From Advenella sp048381675 (GTDB taxonomy: Bacteria; Pseudomonadota; Gammaproteobacteria; Burkholderiales; Burkholderiaceae_B), in contig NZ_JBLWIS010000007.1 in assembly GCF_048381675.1 (NCBI RefSeq), positions 62,001-126,000 on the forward strand: a stretch of 64,000 nt of DNA. The letters are read 5' to 3'. The position numbers were made by a program, and so were the translations under genes. The notes beneath the pieces are model-generated. The model had not been told where the DNA came from and did not search any database. It saw only the letters and a list, made by a program, of their open reading frames with translations. Below are positions 16,966 to 26,224 of this stretch, in pieces (within the stretch, counting starts at the first letter, position 1; each line of letters begins with the position of its first letter).

Positions 16966-18474
16966 ATGTCCACAGATTATCTAAAACGTATTTTGACATC
17001 AAAAGTTTATGATGTTGCCACAGAGACCCCACTGGAACCCGCAAAACTGCTTTCTGCCCGTATCCAGAATACTATTTTGCTTAAACGTGAGGATACTCAA
17101 TCCGTTTTTAGCTTCAAGATCCGGGGAGCCTACAATAAAATGGCCAATATGTCAGCCGAAGCACGCTCACATGGCGTGATTTGCGCCTCGGCAGGCAACC
17201 ACGCCCAGGGCGTTGCGCTTTCCGCCAAAAAATTGGGTTGCCGTGCCGTGATTGCCATGCCTGTCTCCACTCCCAAGGTCAAGGTAGATGCGGTCAGGCG
17301 CCTGGGGGGTGAAGTCGTGCTGCACGGCGGCAGTTATACCGAAGCCTACGAACACGCCCTAACGCTGCAAAAAGAACAAAACCTGACTTTCGTACACCCT
17401 TTTGACGACCCCGATGTGATTGCCGGCCAAGGTACCATTGCCATGGAAATCCTGCGCCAGCAACCCAATTCCCTGGATGCCATTTTTGTGTGCATTGGCG
17501 GTGGCGGCCTGATTGCCGGCATTGCCGCCTACATCAAGCAATTACGCCCGGATATCAAGGTAATCGGTGTCCAAACCGAAGACTCGGACGCCATGATCCG
17601 CAGCATTCGGGCCGGACGTCGGGTTACCCTGAACGATGTCGGGCTGTTTGCCGACGGCACAGCGGTCAAACAGGTGGGCGTTGAAACCTTCCGCCTGGCA
17701 AAAGAATATGTCGATGATTTCGTGACGGTAGACACAGATGCCATTTGTGCCGCCATTAAAGATGTTTTCCAGGACACCCGCAGTGTTCTCGAGCCCTCGG
17801 GTGCCTTGGCGCTGGCGGGTGCCAAGCGCTATCTGGCTGAACACAAATGGAAAAACAAAACCGTGGCAGTCATCACTTCCGGCGCGAACATGAACTTCGA
17901 CCGCCTGCGTTTTGTGGCCGAACGTGCCGATGTCGGTGAAGCCAAAGAAGCTATTTTTGCCGTCACCATGCCCGAAATCAAAGGCAGCTTCAAGCAGTTA
18001 TGCACTGCCTTGGGTTCCCGCAACGTGACCGAATTCAATTACCGGATCTCGGATGCCAACAAGGCTCATGTGTTTGTGGGTGTCCAGATAAGCTCGGTGG
18101 AAGAGGCGGAAAAAGTGGCGACCCGCTTGCGTCGCAAAAAATTCGATGTCCTTGACCTGACTTCCGATGACTTGGCCAAATCACACCTGCGCTATATGGT
18201 GGGCGGGCATTCGTCTCTGGCAGAAAACGAAGTATTGTACCGCTTTGAATTCCCCGAGCGCCCGGGTGCCTTGATGAAATTTCTCGACACCATGAATCCT
18301 GAATGGAATATCAGTCTCTTCCATTACCGGAATCAAGGAGCCGATTACAGCCGCGTCCTGGTAGGCATCCAGGTGCCACCGGCAGACAAAAAAGCCTTCA
18401 AGGAATTCCTGTCAACTATTGGTTATCCATTCGTCAAGGAAACCGACAATCCCGCCTACAAACTGTTTTTATAA
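16966..18474 (+). CDS. ilvA: Threonine ammonia-lyase, biosynthetic
   Basis: PLP enzyme converting threonine to 2-oxobutanoate, first step of isoleucine synthesis. The 502-residue product has the catalytic Schiff-base lysine in SVFSFKIRGAY (Lys 51), the phosphate-binding CIGGGGLIAG loop and SAGNHAQG. Two C-terminal ACT-like regulatory domains (about 330-502) mark the allosteric biosynthetic form. I use the ATG at 16966 rather than an upstream TTG (16945). The gene ends at a bidirectional terminator shared with apt. Confidence 0.95.
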   Translation: MSTDYLKRILTSKVYDVATETPLEPAKLLSARIQNTILLKREDTQSVFSFKIRGAYNKMANMSAEARSHGVICASAGNHAQGVALSAKKLGCRAVIAMPVSTPKVKVDAVRRLGGEVVLHGGSYTEAYEHALTLQKEQNLTFVHPFDDPDVIAGQGTIAMEILRQQPNSLDAIFVCIGGGGLIAGIAAYIKQLRPDIKVIGVQTEDSDAMIRSIRAGRRVTLNDVGLFADGTAVKQVGVETFRLAKEYVDDFVTVDTDAICAAIKDVFQDTRSVLEPSGALALAGAKRYLAEHKWKNKTVAVITSGANMNFDRLRFVAERADVGEAKEAIFAVTMPEIKGSFKQLCTALGSRNVTEFNYRISDANKAHVFVGVQISSVEEAEKVATRLRRKKFDVLDLTSDDLAKSHLRYMVGGHSSLAENEVLYRFEFPERPGALMKFLDTMNPEWNISLFHYRNQGADYSRVLVGIQVPPADKKAFKEFLSTIGYPFVKETDNPAYKLFL

Positions 18475-18493
18475 GCGGTTACTGCATCAAGAC

Positions 18494-18526
18494 AAAAACG
18501 GGGCAATGTTAATTTGCACCGTTTTT
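18494..18526. terminator. Bidirectional terminator between ilvA and apt
   Basis: AAAAACGG (18494-18501) pairs with CCGTTTTT (18519-18526). The inner GCAA/TTGC stem continues after one mismatch, leaving a 7-base loop. Both strands end in T runs, suiting the two convergent genes. Confidence 0.85.
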
Positions 18527-18536
18527 ATTCCATTTA

Positions 18537-19073
18537 TCAGAACTCACAAACCGTAAAAACCGACAAACCGCTTTCGCGGATCAGCGTGGATCCACCAAGA
18601 TCGGGCAAATCTATAATAGCTGCGGCCTCAACCACATTGGCACCCAGACGCTGCAACAAACGACTTGCCGCAACCATGGTACCACCGGTGGCAATCAGGT
18701 CATCAACCAGCAAAACCCGTTGGCCAGGCAGCACTGCGTCCGTGTGCATCTCGACACTGGCATTGCCATATTCCAGCTTATATTCTTCGGCTACCGTATT
18801 GAAGGGCAATTTGCCGCTTTTACGCACCGGTACAAAACCCAGATTCAGTTCATAGGCCAGCACACTGCCAATAATGAATCCACGCGCATCGACACCGGCT
18901 ACCAGATCCATGCGCTGGCGCATGTAACGGTAAACAAAAATATCAATCAAGGCACGAAAGCTGCGCGGATCCTGAAGCACGGGCGTAATATCCCGAAATG
19001 TAATGCCTTCCTTGGGCCAGTTAGGCACACTTCGTATCGCATTACGAACAAGCTCATTGGGATCAATCATCAT
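18537..19073 (-). CDS. apt: Adenine phosphoribosyltransferase
   Basis: Salvages adenine to AMP using PRPP. At 178 residues the protein is typical; the PRPP-binding motif VLLVDDLIATGGTM lies at about 120-133, with FRDITPVLQDP and the flexible-loop region (VRKSGKLP) upstream. Tandem ATGs open the frame (19073 and 19070). It is followed by no further gene on this strand and faces ilvA. purT lies 42 bases upstream on the same strand. Confidence 0.96.
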   Translation of the reverse strand: MMIDPNELVRNAIRSVPNWPKEGITFRDITPVLQDPRSFRALIDIFVYRYMRQRMDLVAGVDARGFIIGSVLAYELNLGFVPVRKSGKLPFNTVAEEYKLEYGNASVEMHTDAVLPGQRVLLVDDLIATGGTMVAASRLLQRLGANVVEAAAIIDLPDLGGSTLIRESGLSVFTVCEF

Positions 19074-19115
19074 GGTTTCTCAAGGTAGGTTGATGAAATT
19101 TACGAAAAAACACGG

Positions 19116-20354
19116 TTATCGTGCCAACGCCTGGTCTGCTGCTGAAATCGTAACAGTCGAAGAAACGCGTCTGGCCTTTTCCAGCGCCTGCTGCACCTCT
19201 GCCGCCGATGCCAGGGCAACGCCCATACGCCGTTTTACATAAGACTCTGGCTTGCCAAACAAGCGCAAGTCGGTTCCCTCTTCTGCCAGTGCCTGCGCCA
19301 CATTGGCAAATTTTATGGCCTTGGCTTCAATACCGCCATAAATCACGCTGCTGGCACCCGGCTGACGCAATTGCGTATTAACCGGCAAACCCAGCAAGGC
19401 CCGGGCATGCAAATCAAACTCGCTTTGTAACTGGCTGATCATGGTAACCATGCCGGTATCATGGGGTCGCGGACTGACTTCGGAAAACCAGACCTGCTCA
19501 CCTGCCACAAACAATTCCACCCCAAACACACCCATGCCGCCAAGGTTTTCAGTTACGGTTCGGGCAATTTCCCGGGCTTTGTCCAGGGCTTTCGGGTTCA
19601 TGGGATGCGGCTGCCAGCTTTCAATATAATCACCATCAAGCTGTTTATGGCCAATCGGTTCGCAAAAAGCGGTCTGGACCTGACCGCTAACGGGATCACG
19701 ATATCGAACCGTCAGCAGGGTTATCTCATAATCGAAATTGATAAACCCTTCGACAATTACCCTGCCTTTACCGGTGCGTCCACCCTCTTGGGCATACATC
19801 CAGGCCTTTTCCAGGTCTGCGGCAGATTTGAGCACCGACTGCCCCTTACCCGAGGAGGACATGACCGGCTTGATCACACAGGGATAGCCAATTTCATTAT
19901 TGATGGCTGCCTCAAGCTCATCAAGCGTATCAACAAACTGGTAGGGCGAAACCGGCACACCAAGGGTTTCTGCAGCCAGCCTGCGAATACCCTCACGATT
20001 CATGGTAAGTCGTGCGGCACGGGCGGTGGGTACCACCCTTGCCACGCCCGCTTCTTCAAGTTCCACCAGCAAATCGGTGGCAATCGCTTCAATTTCAGGA
20101 ACGATAACATCGGGCTTTTCTGCCAAAATAATGCGCCGGAGCGCTTCCTTGTCAGTCATGGGCACCACATGTGAACGATGCGCCACCTGGTGAGCAGGTG
20201 CGTTTTCATAGCGATCAACCGCTATCACCTCTACACCGAACCGCTGCAGGGCAATTGTCACTTCTTTACCCAGTTCTCCGGAACCCAATAACATCACCCT
20301 GACGGCGGCTTCGGACAAAGGTGTTCCCAAGAGAGGGACTGACGAGTCTTTCAT
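19116..20354 (-). CDS. purT: Formate-dependent phosphoribosylglycinamide formyltransferase (GAR transformylase 2)
   Basis: ATP-grasp enzyme that formylates GAR directly from formate in purine synthesis. The 412-residue protein shows the N-terminal nucleotide fold (VMLLGSGELGKEV), the ATP-grasp region CVIKPVMSSSGKGQS and the metal-binding VWFSEVSPRPHDTGMVT. Length and motifs match PurT rather than PurK. It precedes apt in the same direction, an arrangement that pairs de novo and salvage purine enzymes. Confidence 0.97.
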   Translation of the reverse strand: MKDSSVPLLGTPLSEAAVRVMLLGSGELGKEVTIALQRFGVEVIAVDRYENAPAHQVAHRSHVVPMTDKEALRRIILAEKPDVIVPEIEAIATDLLVELEEAGVARVVPTARAARLTMNREGIRRLAAETLGVPVSPYQFVDTLDELEAAINNEIGYPCVIKPVMSSSGKGQSVLKSAADLEKAWMYAQEGGRTGKGRVIVEGFINFDYEITLLTVRYRDPVSGQVQTAFCEPIGHKQLDGDYIESWQPHPMNPKALDKAREIARTVTENLGGMGVFGVELFVAGEQVWFSEVSPRPHDTGMVTMISQLQSEFDLHARALLGLPVNTQLRQPGASSVIYGGIEAKAIKFANVAQALAEEGTDLRLFGKPESYVKRRMGVALASAAEVQQALEKARRVSSTVTISAADQALAR

Positions 20355-20496
20355 AATCCACTACACTTCCAAAAAATTGATACATAACCCGCTGATTTTC
20401 ACCACATTATAGGGCCATGCACGCATGAAATACGGTTTTTTCGGTGAAACTGGCAAAACCATGTTTTAGTATTCCCGATATGATTAAAATCACGGA

Positions 20497-21486
20497 ATGA
20501 TGAAGAATATTGAATACGCTCCCGAAAAGGCGCTGCAAGCAGGACGCCGGACCATTCAGGCTGAAGCACAGGCGCTGATGGATCTTCATGACCGCCTTGA
20601 CGAAAACTTCAGCAAAGCCATTGCCTTGCTCCTTGGTTGCCAAGGACGGGTTGTGGTTATGGGACTGGGCAAATCCGGACATATCGGCCGCAAGATCTCC
20701 GCCACCTTGGCATCTACCGGATCGCCCAGCTTTTTTGTGCATTCCGGCGAAGCGGTACATGGCGACCTGGGCATGGTCACGGGCAGGGATATCGTGATTG
20801 CCATTTCCTATTCAGGCAACTCCAACGAATTGTCAACCGTCCTGCCAGTAGTGCGCAGGCTGGGTACCAAGGTCATCGCCATTTGCGGCCATACCAATTC
20901 TGACCTGGCTAAACTGTGTGACGTGTTTCTGGATGCCAGCATCAAAAAAGAGGCTTGCCCACTTAACCTTGCCCCTACCACCAGCACGACGGTGGCCCTA
21001 GCCCTTGGAGATGCCCTGGCGGTTACCTGCCTTGAGGCGCGCAATTTTGGCGAGTCAGATTTTGCCCGTTCCCACCCGGGTGGGGCGCTGGGCCGTCGCC
21101 TGCTCACTTATGTCAGGGATGTCATGCGACAGGGCGATGACCTGCCACTGGTCCATCCTGACATTCCCTTGCCTGAGGCCCTGAAAGAAATGTCACTCAA
21201 ACGCATGGGCATGACTGCGGTGATCAATGACAAAAATGAGCCCATCGGCATCTTCACTGATGGTGACCTGCGTCGCCTGATTGTCCGCCACGGTGACATC
21301 CGTCACCTTACCATGCATGAGGTCATGTCCTCCCACCCGAAAAGCATTGCGCCCGATGAACTTGCCGTCGAAGCGGCATCACTGATGGAAAAAAACAAAC
21401 TCAGCCATATGCTGGTCGTTGACAAACAAGGCATCCTTGTGGGTGCCATGCACATGCACGACCTGATGGTTGCAAAGGTTATTTAA
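20497..21486 (+). CDS. kdsD: Arabinose-5-phosphate isomerase
   Basis: Converts ribulose 5-phosphate to arabinose 5-phosphate, the first step to KDO for LPS. The 329-residue protein has an N-terminal SIS domain (GLGKSGHIGRKISATLASTG, ISYSGNSNEL) and two C-terminal CBS domains (about 208-265 and 275-329; GIFTDGDLRR is diagnostic). It heads the cluster kdsD-kdsC-lptC-lptA-lptB with 6-base or shorter gaps, linking KDO synthesis with LPS export. Confidence 0.96.
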   Translation: MMKNIEYAPEKALQAGRRTIQAEAQALMDLHDRLDENFSKAIALLLGCQGRVVVMGLGKSGHIGRKISATLASTGSPSFFVHSGEAVHGDLGMVTGRDIVIAISYSGNSNELSTVLPVVRRLGTKVIAICGHTNSDLAKLCDVFLDASIKKEACPLNLAPTTSTTVALALGDALAVTCLEARNFGESDFARSHPGGALGRRLLTYVRDVMRQGDDLPLVHPDIPLPEALKEMSLKRMGMTAVINDKNEPIGIFTDGDLRRLIVRHGDIRHLTMHEVMSSHPKSIAPDELAVEAASLMEKNKLSHMLVVDKQGILVGAMHMHDLMVAKVI

Positions 21487-21492
21487 AGGCTT

Positions 21493-22092
21493 ATGAAACC
21501 CACTCTATCCATTCCCCATCCCGCTGAATCCCTGGTACTTTCAAAAGTACCTGCCCACATACGTGAAATCGCTGCCACCATCAAGCTGGTCGCCTTTGAT
21601 GTTGACGGTGTGCTTACCGACGGCAGCCTTTGGTACGGAGAAAACGGCGAACAATTCAAACGTTTTCACGCGCTTGATGGCCATGGCCTGAAAATGCTGC
21701 AGCAAAGCGGGGTGATTGTTGCCCTGGTGACCGGACGCGAAGGCTCTGTCGTACCTCGCCGGGCGGCAGAACTGGGGATTGGCGAACTGTACCAGAATGT
21801 CCGCGACAAAAGCCAACTGATTGACGACCTGGCCAGCCGCCATGGCGTGGGACTGGAACAAATTGCGTTTATGGGTGATGACATCATCGATTTGCCCGCC
21901 ATGCACAAGTCCGGCCTGTCCATCAGTGTACCCAATGCCCCTTTGTATATCGCCCAGGCAGCCCAATGGGTTACCTCATTGCCGGGTGGTTCGGGTGCGG
22001 TACGGGAATGCTGTGACATGATCCTGGCAGCTCAAGGCGCCTTAAGCCAATATTTCCACTCAAGTCGACTTACCGGCCCAGTCATTCAATAA
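21493..22092 (+). CDS. kdsC: 3-deoxy-D-manno-octulosonate 8-phosphate phosphatase
   Basis: HAD-superfamily phosphatase releasing KDO from KDO 8-phosphate. The 199-residue protein has HAD motif I DVDGVLTDG (36-44 region), motif II in ALVTGRE, and the GDDIIDLPAM motif carrying the Mg-binding aspartates. It lacks a large cap, as expected for KdsC tetramers. It lies 6 bases after kdsD and 2 bases before lptC. Confidence 0.95.
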   Translation: MKPTLSIPHPAESLVLSKVPAHIREIAATIKLVAFDVDGVLTDGSLWYGENGEQFKRFHALDGHGLKMLQQSGVIVALVTGREGSVVPRRAAELGIGELYQNVRDKSQLIDDLASRHGVGLEQIAFMGDDIIDLPAMHKSGLSISVPNAPLYIAQAAQWVTSLPGGSGAVRECCDMILAAQGALSQYFHSSRLTGPVIQ

Positions 22093-22094
22093 AA

Positions 22095-22724
22095 ATGAAA
22101 GAACGCCTTCCAGCCCTGATCGCCCTGTTCATGCTGCTCTGCCTGGTTATTACCACCTGGTGGGCAGCCGATTATGCGCAGCGATCCATCCCACTGGACC
22201 CGCCAGCCCGCATCTCGCATGAACCCGATGCCTGGTCAGACCGTTTTATCATGCTTAGCTCTGATCCGGACGGTGTGCCCAAAAACCGTCTTGAAGGGGA
22301 TTCCATGAAACATTTCCCCCATAATGACTCCTATGAAATTGTCAATGCCATCTCTACCGGGCAACGACCAGGTTCCGCCATTACCACCGGACGAGCCGAC
22401 TTGGCGACCATGTTCAATAATGACAAAACCATCCTCATGCGGGGTAACGCCCATTTGCAGCGTTTTCCATCCGAAGACACCTCAGCCCTGGACATCACCA
22501 GCAGTGAACTGATCATCTACCCCGAAAAAGACATTATCGAAACCGATAAGCCGGCTACCGTCATACAGGGAAATTCCCGTATGAACGGCAAGGGAATGAC
22601 CTACAATAACCAAACTCGCGAGCTGAAAGTTTATTCCAATACGGATGTTTCCATCTCGAACAAAGACCTGCCTTCCCAATCGTCAAATACCGACCAAGCT
22701 CCTGAAGAGAATAACCGGCCATGA
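22095..22724 (+). CDS. lptC: LPS export system protein LptC
   Basis: Bitopic inner-membrane protein that receives LPS from LptBFG and passes it to LptA. The 209-residue protein has one N-terminal membrane segment (about 6-24) followed by a periplasmic beta-jellyroll region with the family stretch GNAHLQRFPSEDTSALDITS and IIETDKPATVIQGNSRMNG. The gene overlaps lptA by four bases. Confidence 0.9.
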   Translation: MKERLPALIALFMLLCLVITTWWAADYAQRSIPLDPPARISHEPDAWSDRFIMLSSDPDGVPKNRLEGDSMKHFPHNDSYEIVNAISTGQRPGSAITTGRADLATMFNNDKTILMRGNAHLQRFPSEDTSALDITSSELIIYPEKDIIETDKPATVIQGNSRMNGKGMTYNNQTRELKVYSNTDVSISNKDLPSQSSNTDQAPEENNRP

Positions 22725-23326
22725 AATCGTCATTGATAAAACTGATCTTCCCCTTGCTGATGCTTAACGCGCCCGTGCTGGCACAAGTAAGCGCGCCTGC
22801 CACCAACGCCCAACCCGAACCGGAAACCCTGGTACTGTCCGATACCCTGAATTACGATGACAAGACCAAAACCAGCGTTTTCAATGGCAATGTCATTCTC
22901 ACCCGCGGGCAAATGAGGCTAACTTCAGACACCCTGAAAATCCAGGAAGATGCCCAAGGCTTCCAGCATGGTACGGCCACCGTCAACAGCGGTAAAGTAC
23001 GTATCTTCGAAGAGCGTCCCGAGACCTATGAAACCATCCGTTCGGAAGGTGACCGTGCCGAATATAACGGCAAGAACGACACCGTCAAAATGATCGGCCA
23101 TGCCATTGTCAACCGTTACATTTGTGGCCGTTTAATCGATACCATCAGGGGCGAGGTCGTTATCTACAACAACAAGAACAATACCTATGCCGCACAGGGT
23201 GGTCCGGCAGCTGTCGATCCCGGCCGCGTCCGTTCCGTCGTGAAACCGCAATCGGCGGCCGATGCTGCAACTGAAGCCTGCCGTAAACAGTACAATAACA
23301 AACCCATGCCCAGCACAATTAACTGA
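22721..23326 (+). CDS. lptA: Periplasmic LPS-bridge protein LptA
   Basis: Forms the periplasmic bridge carrying LPS to the outer membrane. The 201-residue precursor has a signal peptide ending near APVLAQ and the OstA repeats LNYDDKTKTSVFNGNVILTRG and GDRAEYNGKNDTVKMIGHA (parts of beta strands). A Gln/Pro/Ala-rich tail follows. It sits between lptC (4-base overlap) and lptB (11-base gap). Confidence 0.93.
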   Translation: MKSSLIKLIFPLLMLNAPVLAQVSAPATNAQPEPETLVLSDTLNYDDKTKTSVFNGNVILTRGQMRLTSDTLKIQEDAQGFQHGTATVNSGKVRIFEERPETYETIRSEGDRAEYNGKNDTVKMIGHAIVNRYICGRLIDTIRGEVVIYNNKNNTYAAQGGPAAVDPGRVRSVVKPQSAADAATEACRKQYNNKPMPSTIN

Positions 23327-23337
23327 TTTATTTTTGC

Positions 23338-24129
23338 ATGAACACATCCGCCAGCTCCAGCCTGAATACCCATTCCTCTGCTTCAAAAGGCCTGCTCCAG
23401 GCAATCGGCCTGCGTAAAACGTATAGTGGCAGAACCGTCGTCCAGGATGTTTCCCTGTCGGTTTCAAGTGGAGAGGTCGTCGGCCTGCTGGGACCTAACG
23501 GCGCAGGCAAAACCACCAGCTTTTACATGATCGTCGGCCTGGTACCCGCCGATTTCGGACGCATCGAAATTGACGGACAGAACATTACCGGCCTGCCTAT
23601 CCACCAACGGGCCAGGATCGGACTATCCTACCTGCCCCAGGATGCCTCGGTCTTCCGCCGGCTAACCGTCGAGCAAAACATCAAGGCGGTGCTTGAGTTG
23701 CAATATGACCCCAAAACCGGCAAACAACTTGACCGCACACAGGTTAAAGAACAGCTGGAAAACCTGCTGGTCGAACTGCAAATTACCCATATTCGCAACA
23801 ATGCCGCACTTTCGCTTTCAGGCGGTGAACGTCGCCGGGTGGAAATCGCCAGGGCTCTGGCCACCCATCCGCGCTTCATTTTGCTTGATGAACCCTTTGC
23901 CGGTGTTGACCCTATCGCCGTGATTGAAATCCAGCGCATCATCCGCTTCCTGAAAAACCGCAATATCGGTGTCCTGATTACCGACCACAATGTGCGTGAA
24001 ACACTGGGCATCTGTGACCGTGCCTACATCATCAGCGAAGGCAAGGTCCTTACTGATGGCGCCCCGGCAACCATTATCAAAGACCCAGAGGTACGCAAGG
24101 TTTATTTGGGTGAGCACTTTAAAATGTAA
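23338..24129 (+). CDS. lptB: LPS export ABC transporter ATP-binding protein LptB
   Basis: Cytoplasmic ATPase that powers LPS extraction with LptFG. The 263-residue protein has Walker A GPNGAGKTTS, the Q-loop region, signature LSGGERRRVEIARAL, Walker B FILLDEPFAGVDP and the H-loop TDHNVRETL, as in LptB. About 20 extra N-terminal Ser/Ala-rich residues precede the conserved start. The next gene, 158 bases on, is hpf, with no rpoN between them. Confidence 0.96.
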   Translation: MNTSASSSLNTHSSASKGLLQAIGLRKTYSGRTVVQDVSLSVSSGEVVGLLGPNGAGKTTSFYMIVGLVPADFGRIEIDGQNITGLPIHQRARIGLSYLPQDASVFRRLTVEQNIKAVLELQYDPKTGKQLDRTQVKEQLENLLVELQITHIRNNAALSLSGGERRRVEIARALATHPRFILLDEPFAGVDPIAVIEIQRIIRFLKNRNIGVLITDHNVRETLGICDRAYIISEGKVLTDGAPATIIKDPEVRKVYLGEHFKM

Positions 24130-24287
24130 ATGCGGGATGTTTGATTTAAGGCACTTGCTTTAAAAAAAATAATCTATAAACTAGAGTCATGACTAACTTA
24201 AAGTGATATGGATCTTCCAAAAATTCAATTACCTTAAGTTTTCTGCGCATGCACAATGCGGTTTAAAACACTCTATGGAGCAATTAT

Positions 24288-24608
24288 ATGAATATAAATA
24301 TCAGCGGCCATCATTTAGAAATTACGCCAGCCATCAAGGAATATGTAGAGAGCAAAATAGGGCGTGTCCTCAAACATTTTGACCATGTTATTGATGCCCA
24401 GGTGATCCTGTCACTTGAGCCGCTTAAACATATCGCTGAAGTTACCATGCGTGTTCCAGGCAAAGATATTCACTGCGCAGCCGAAGAAGAAAACCTTTAT
24501 GCAGCCATTGATCTCCTGAGTGACAAGGCAGACAGGCTTGTCATCAAGTACAAATCCAAACTGCAAGATCACTCTAATGACTCAACAAAACGCATGACTG
24601 TCGCATAA
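24288..24608 (+). CDS. hpf: Ribosome hibernation promoting factor / sigma-54 modulation protein
   Basis: Small protein that binds 30S subunits and promotes inactive 100S ribosome dimers under starvation. The 106-residue length is the short form. It shows the family strands MNINISGHHLEITPAIKEYV and VTMRVPGKDIHCAAEEENLY. GGAG lies 8 bases before the ATG. An AT-rich 158-base region upstream and a strong terminator downstream suggest it is transcribed as a single-gene unit. Confidence 0.95.
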   Translation: MNINISGHHLEITPAIKEYVESKIGRVLKHFDHVIDAQVILSLEPLKHIAEVTMRVPGKDIHCAAEEENLYAAIDLLSDKADRLVIKYKSKLQDHSNDSTKRMTVA

Positions 24609-24637
24609 ACTTGATGCAATATCAATACCTTGTAGAT

Positions 24638-24662
24638 ACCCAGCCTTCAGGCTGGGTTTTTA
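24638..24662 (+). terminator. Rho-independent terminator after hpf
   Basis: ACCCAGCC (24638-24645) pairs perfectly with GGCTGGGT (24650-24657) over a TTCA tetraloop, followed by a T run. It separates hpf from ptsN. Confidence 0.92.
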
Positions 24663-24722
24663 GTGCACAAAAAATATTAAAGAAATTGCTACTTTCTGCA
24701 AGAAAATCATATAATCCGATGT

Positions 24723-25175
24723 ATGAACCAATTAACGCAAATTTTAACCCCCGAAAATACGCTTCTTGACGTAAGCGCAACCAGCAAAAAACGGGCATTT
24801 GAACAAGCTGCCCTGTTATTTGAAAACAATCAGGGCATTGCCCGTTCGGTTGTCTTCGACAGCCTGTTTTCAAGAGAACGATTAGGCTCTACTGCCCTTG
24901 GACATGGCGTTGCCGTCCCGCACGGACGTATTTCAAAACTGAAACAGGCAACCGCTGCTTTCATGCGTCTGGCAAACCCTATTCCTTTCGATGCGCCCGA
25001 CGGGCAGAATGTACAATTGCTGATTATTCTGCTGGTACCCGAAAGTGCCACCCAGCAACATCTGGAAATCCTGGCGGAAGTCGCCCGTATCCTATCCAAC
25101 GATACTATCCGGCATCAACTGCTATCCGAAAATGATCCTGCAAAAATTTACGATCTCCTGACGCAATCTTCCTGA
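24723..25175 (+). CDS. ptsN: Nitrogen-PTS EIIA protein PtsN
   Basis: EIIA-Ntr phosphocarrier that controls potassium uptake, nitrogen and envelope responses. The 150-residue protein has the phosphorylated histidine in HGVAVPHGR (His 67), with ERLGSTALG before it and the PTS EIIA-2 fold. hprK follows after two bases. No ptsH or ptsP lies in the window. Confidence 0.94.
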   Translation: MNQLTQILTPENTLLDVSATSKKRAFEQAALLFENNQGIARSVVFDSLFSRERLGSTALGHGVAVPHGRISKLKQATAAFMRLANPIPFDAPDGQNVQLLIILLVPESATQQHLEILAEVARILSNDTIRHQLLSENDPAKIYDLLTQSS

Positions 25176-25177
25176 TT

Positions 25178-26113
25178 ATGACCATGTTAAGCATCCAAGA
25201 ACTTGTTGATGAAAACATTGAAGCCCTTGGCTTGACCTGGATTGCGGGAATGGATGCCGGTAACCGTCATTTGCCTGCATCCAACACGGCAGCCGCAGAT
25301 CTGCTTGGGCATCTTAATGTGGTTCACCCATCACGAATACAGGTTTTTGGTAAAGAAGAACTGGTTTTCTACAAAAAGCTAAAAGAGACGGCGCGGGAAA
25401 AAGTGCTCATTGAACTGGCCGAAGGCGGTGTTCCGGCAGTTATTATTGCCGAAGGCCTTGAAACGCCGGTTGAACTGACTACTTTTTGCTCAAAAAATCA
25501 AATTCCCCTGCTGTCCAGCCAACACGATGCGGCTCATCTTATTGATGTCTTGCGTATTTACCTAGGCAAGCGCTTTGCCCCCACCACCACCGTTCATGGT
25601 GTTTTCATGGATGTACTGGGCATGGGTGTCCTGATTACCGGAGAATCCGGCTTGGGCAAAAGCGAACTGGCACTCGAACTCATTTCCCGTGGCCACGGCC
25701 TGGTAGCCGATGATGCCGTTGAATTTTCACGCACCAATCCCACCATGATCGAAGGGCAATGCCCCGATCTGTTACGTAATCTGCTGGAAGTCAGGGGGCT
25801 GGGCCTGCTGGATATTCGCACCATTTTCGGTGAAACAGCGGTAAGGCGCAAAATGCGACTCAAGCTGATTGTGCACCTGGTGCGTGCCAACAGTGAAAAG
25901 TTTGAACGCCTGCCCATCCAGGACCAGACCCAGGAACTCCTGGGCCTCCCCATCCGGCGCGTCATGCTGCAGGTAGCTGCCGGCCGCAATCTGGCAGTCC
26001 TGGTCGAAGCCGCAGCCCGCAATACCATTCTTAAATTAAGGGGTATTGATACGCTGGGTGAATTCATGGAAAGGCAGGCACAAGCCATTATGAAAAACAG
26101 TAATTTGCAGTAA
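25178..26113 (+). CDS. hprK: HPr kinase/phosphorylase
   Basis: Bifunctional enzyme that phosphorylates and dephosphorylates a serine of HPr (in proteobacteria, NPr-like). The 311-residue protein has Walker A GESGLGKS (155-162), preceding catalytic His 140, and the HprK signature LEVRGLGLLDIR (203-214). It lies next to ptsN and before rapZ, the usual proteobacterial arrangement. Confidence 0.95.
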   Translation: MTMLSIQELVDENIEALGLTWIAGMDAGNRHLPASNTAAADLLGHLNVVHPSRIQVFGKEELVFYKKLKETAREKVLIELAEGGVPAVIIAEGLETPVELTTFCSKNQIPLLSSQHDAAHLIDVLRIYLGKRFAPTTTVHGVFMDVLGMGVLITGESGLGKSELALELISRGHGLVADDAVEFSRTNPTMIEGQCPDLLRNLLEVRGLGLLDIRTIFGETAVRRKMRLKLIVHLVRANSEKFERLPIQDQTQELLGLPIRRVMLQVAAGRNLAVLVEAAARNTILKLRGIDTLGEFMERQAQAIMKNSNLQ

Positions 26114-26224
26114 CCAAAGACGGCAAAATGTTATCAATTTATACTTTTTCCAATCCTTATTGTTAATGTAATAAATTTTGTTTATTCTGTATGATGTTCA
26201 ATCACTTGATTTCATACAAAAAAC

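Noticed and set aside
19461..20174. 237-codon plus-strand frame opposite purT
   Set aside because: Antisense to a full-length, well conserved purT; no family motif or ribosome site.
24151..24180. Sigma-54-like GGCAC/TTGC sequence upstream of hpf
   Set aside because: The two elements are adjacent rather than five bases apart, so the -24/-12 geometry fails.
26160..26195. TTGTTA and TATGAT upstream of rapZ as a promoter
   Set aside because: The spacing is 24 bases, too long for a sigma-70 promoter.
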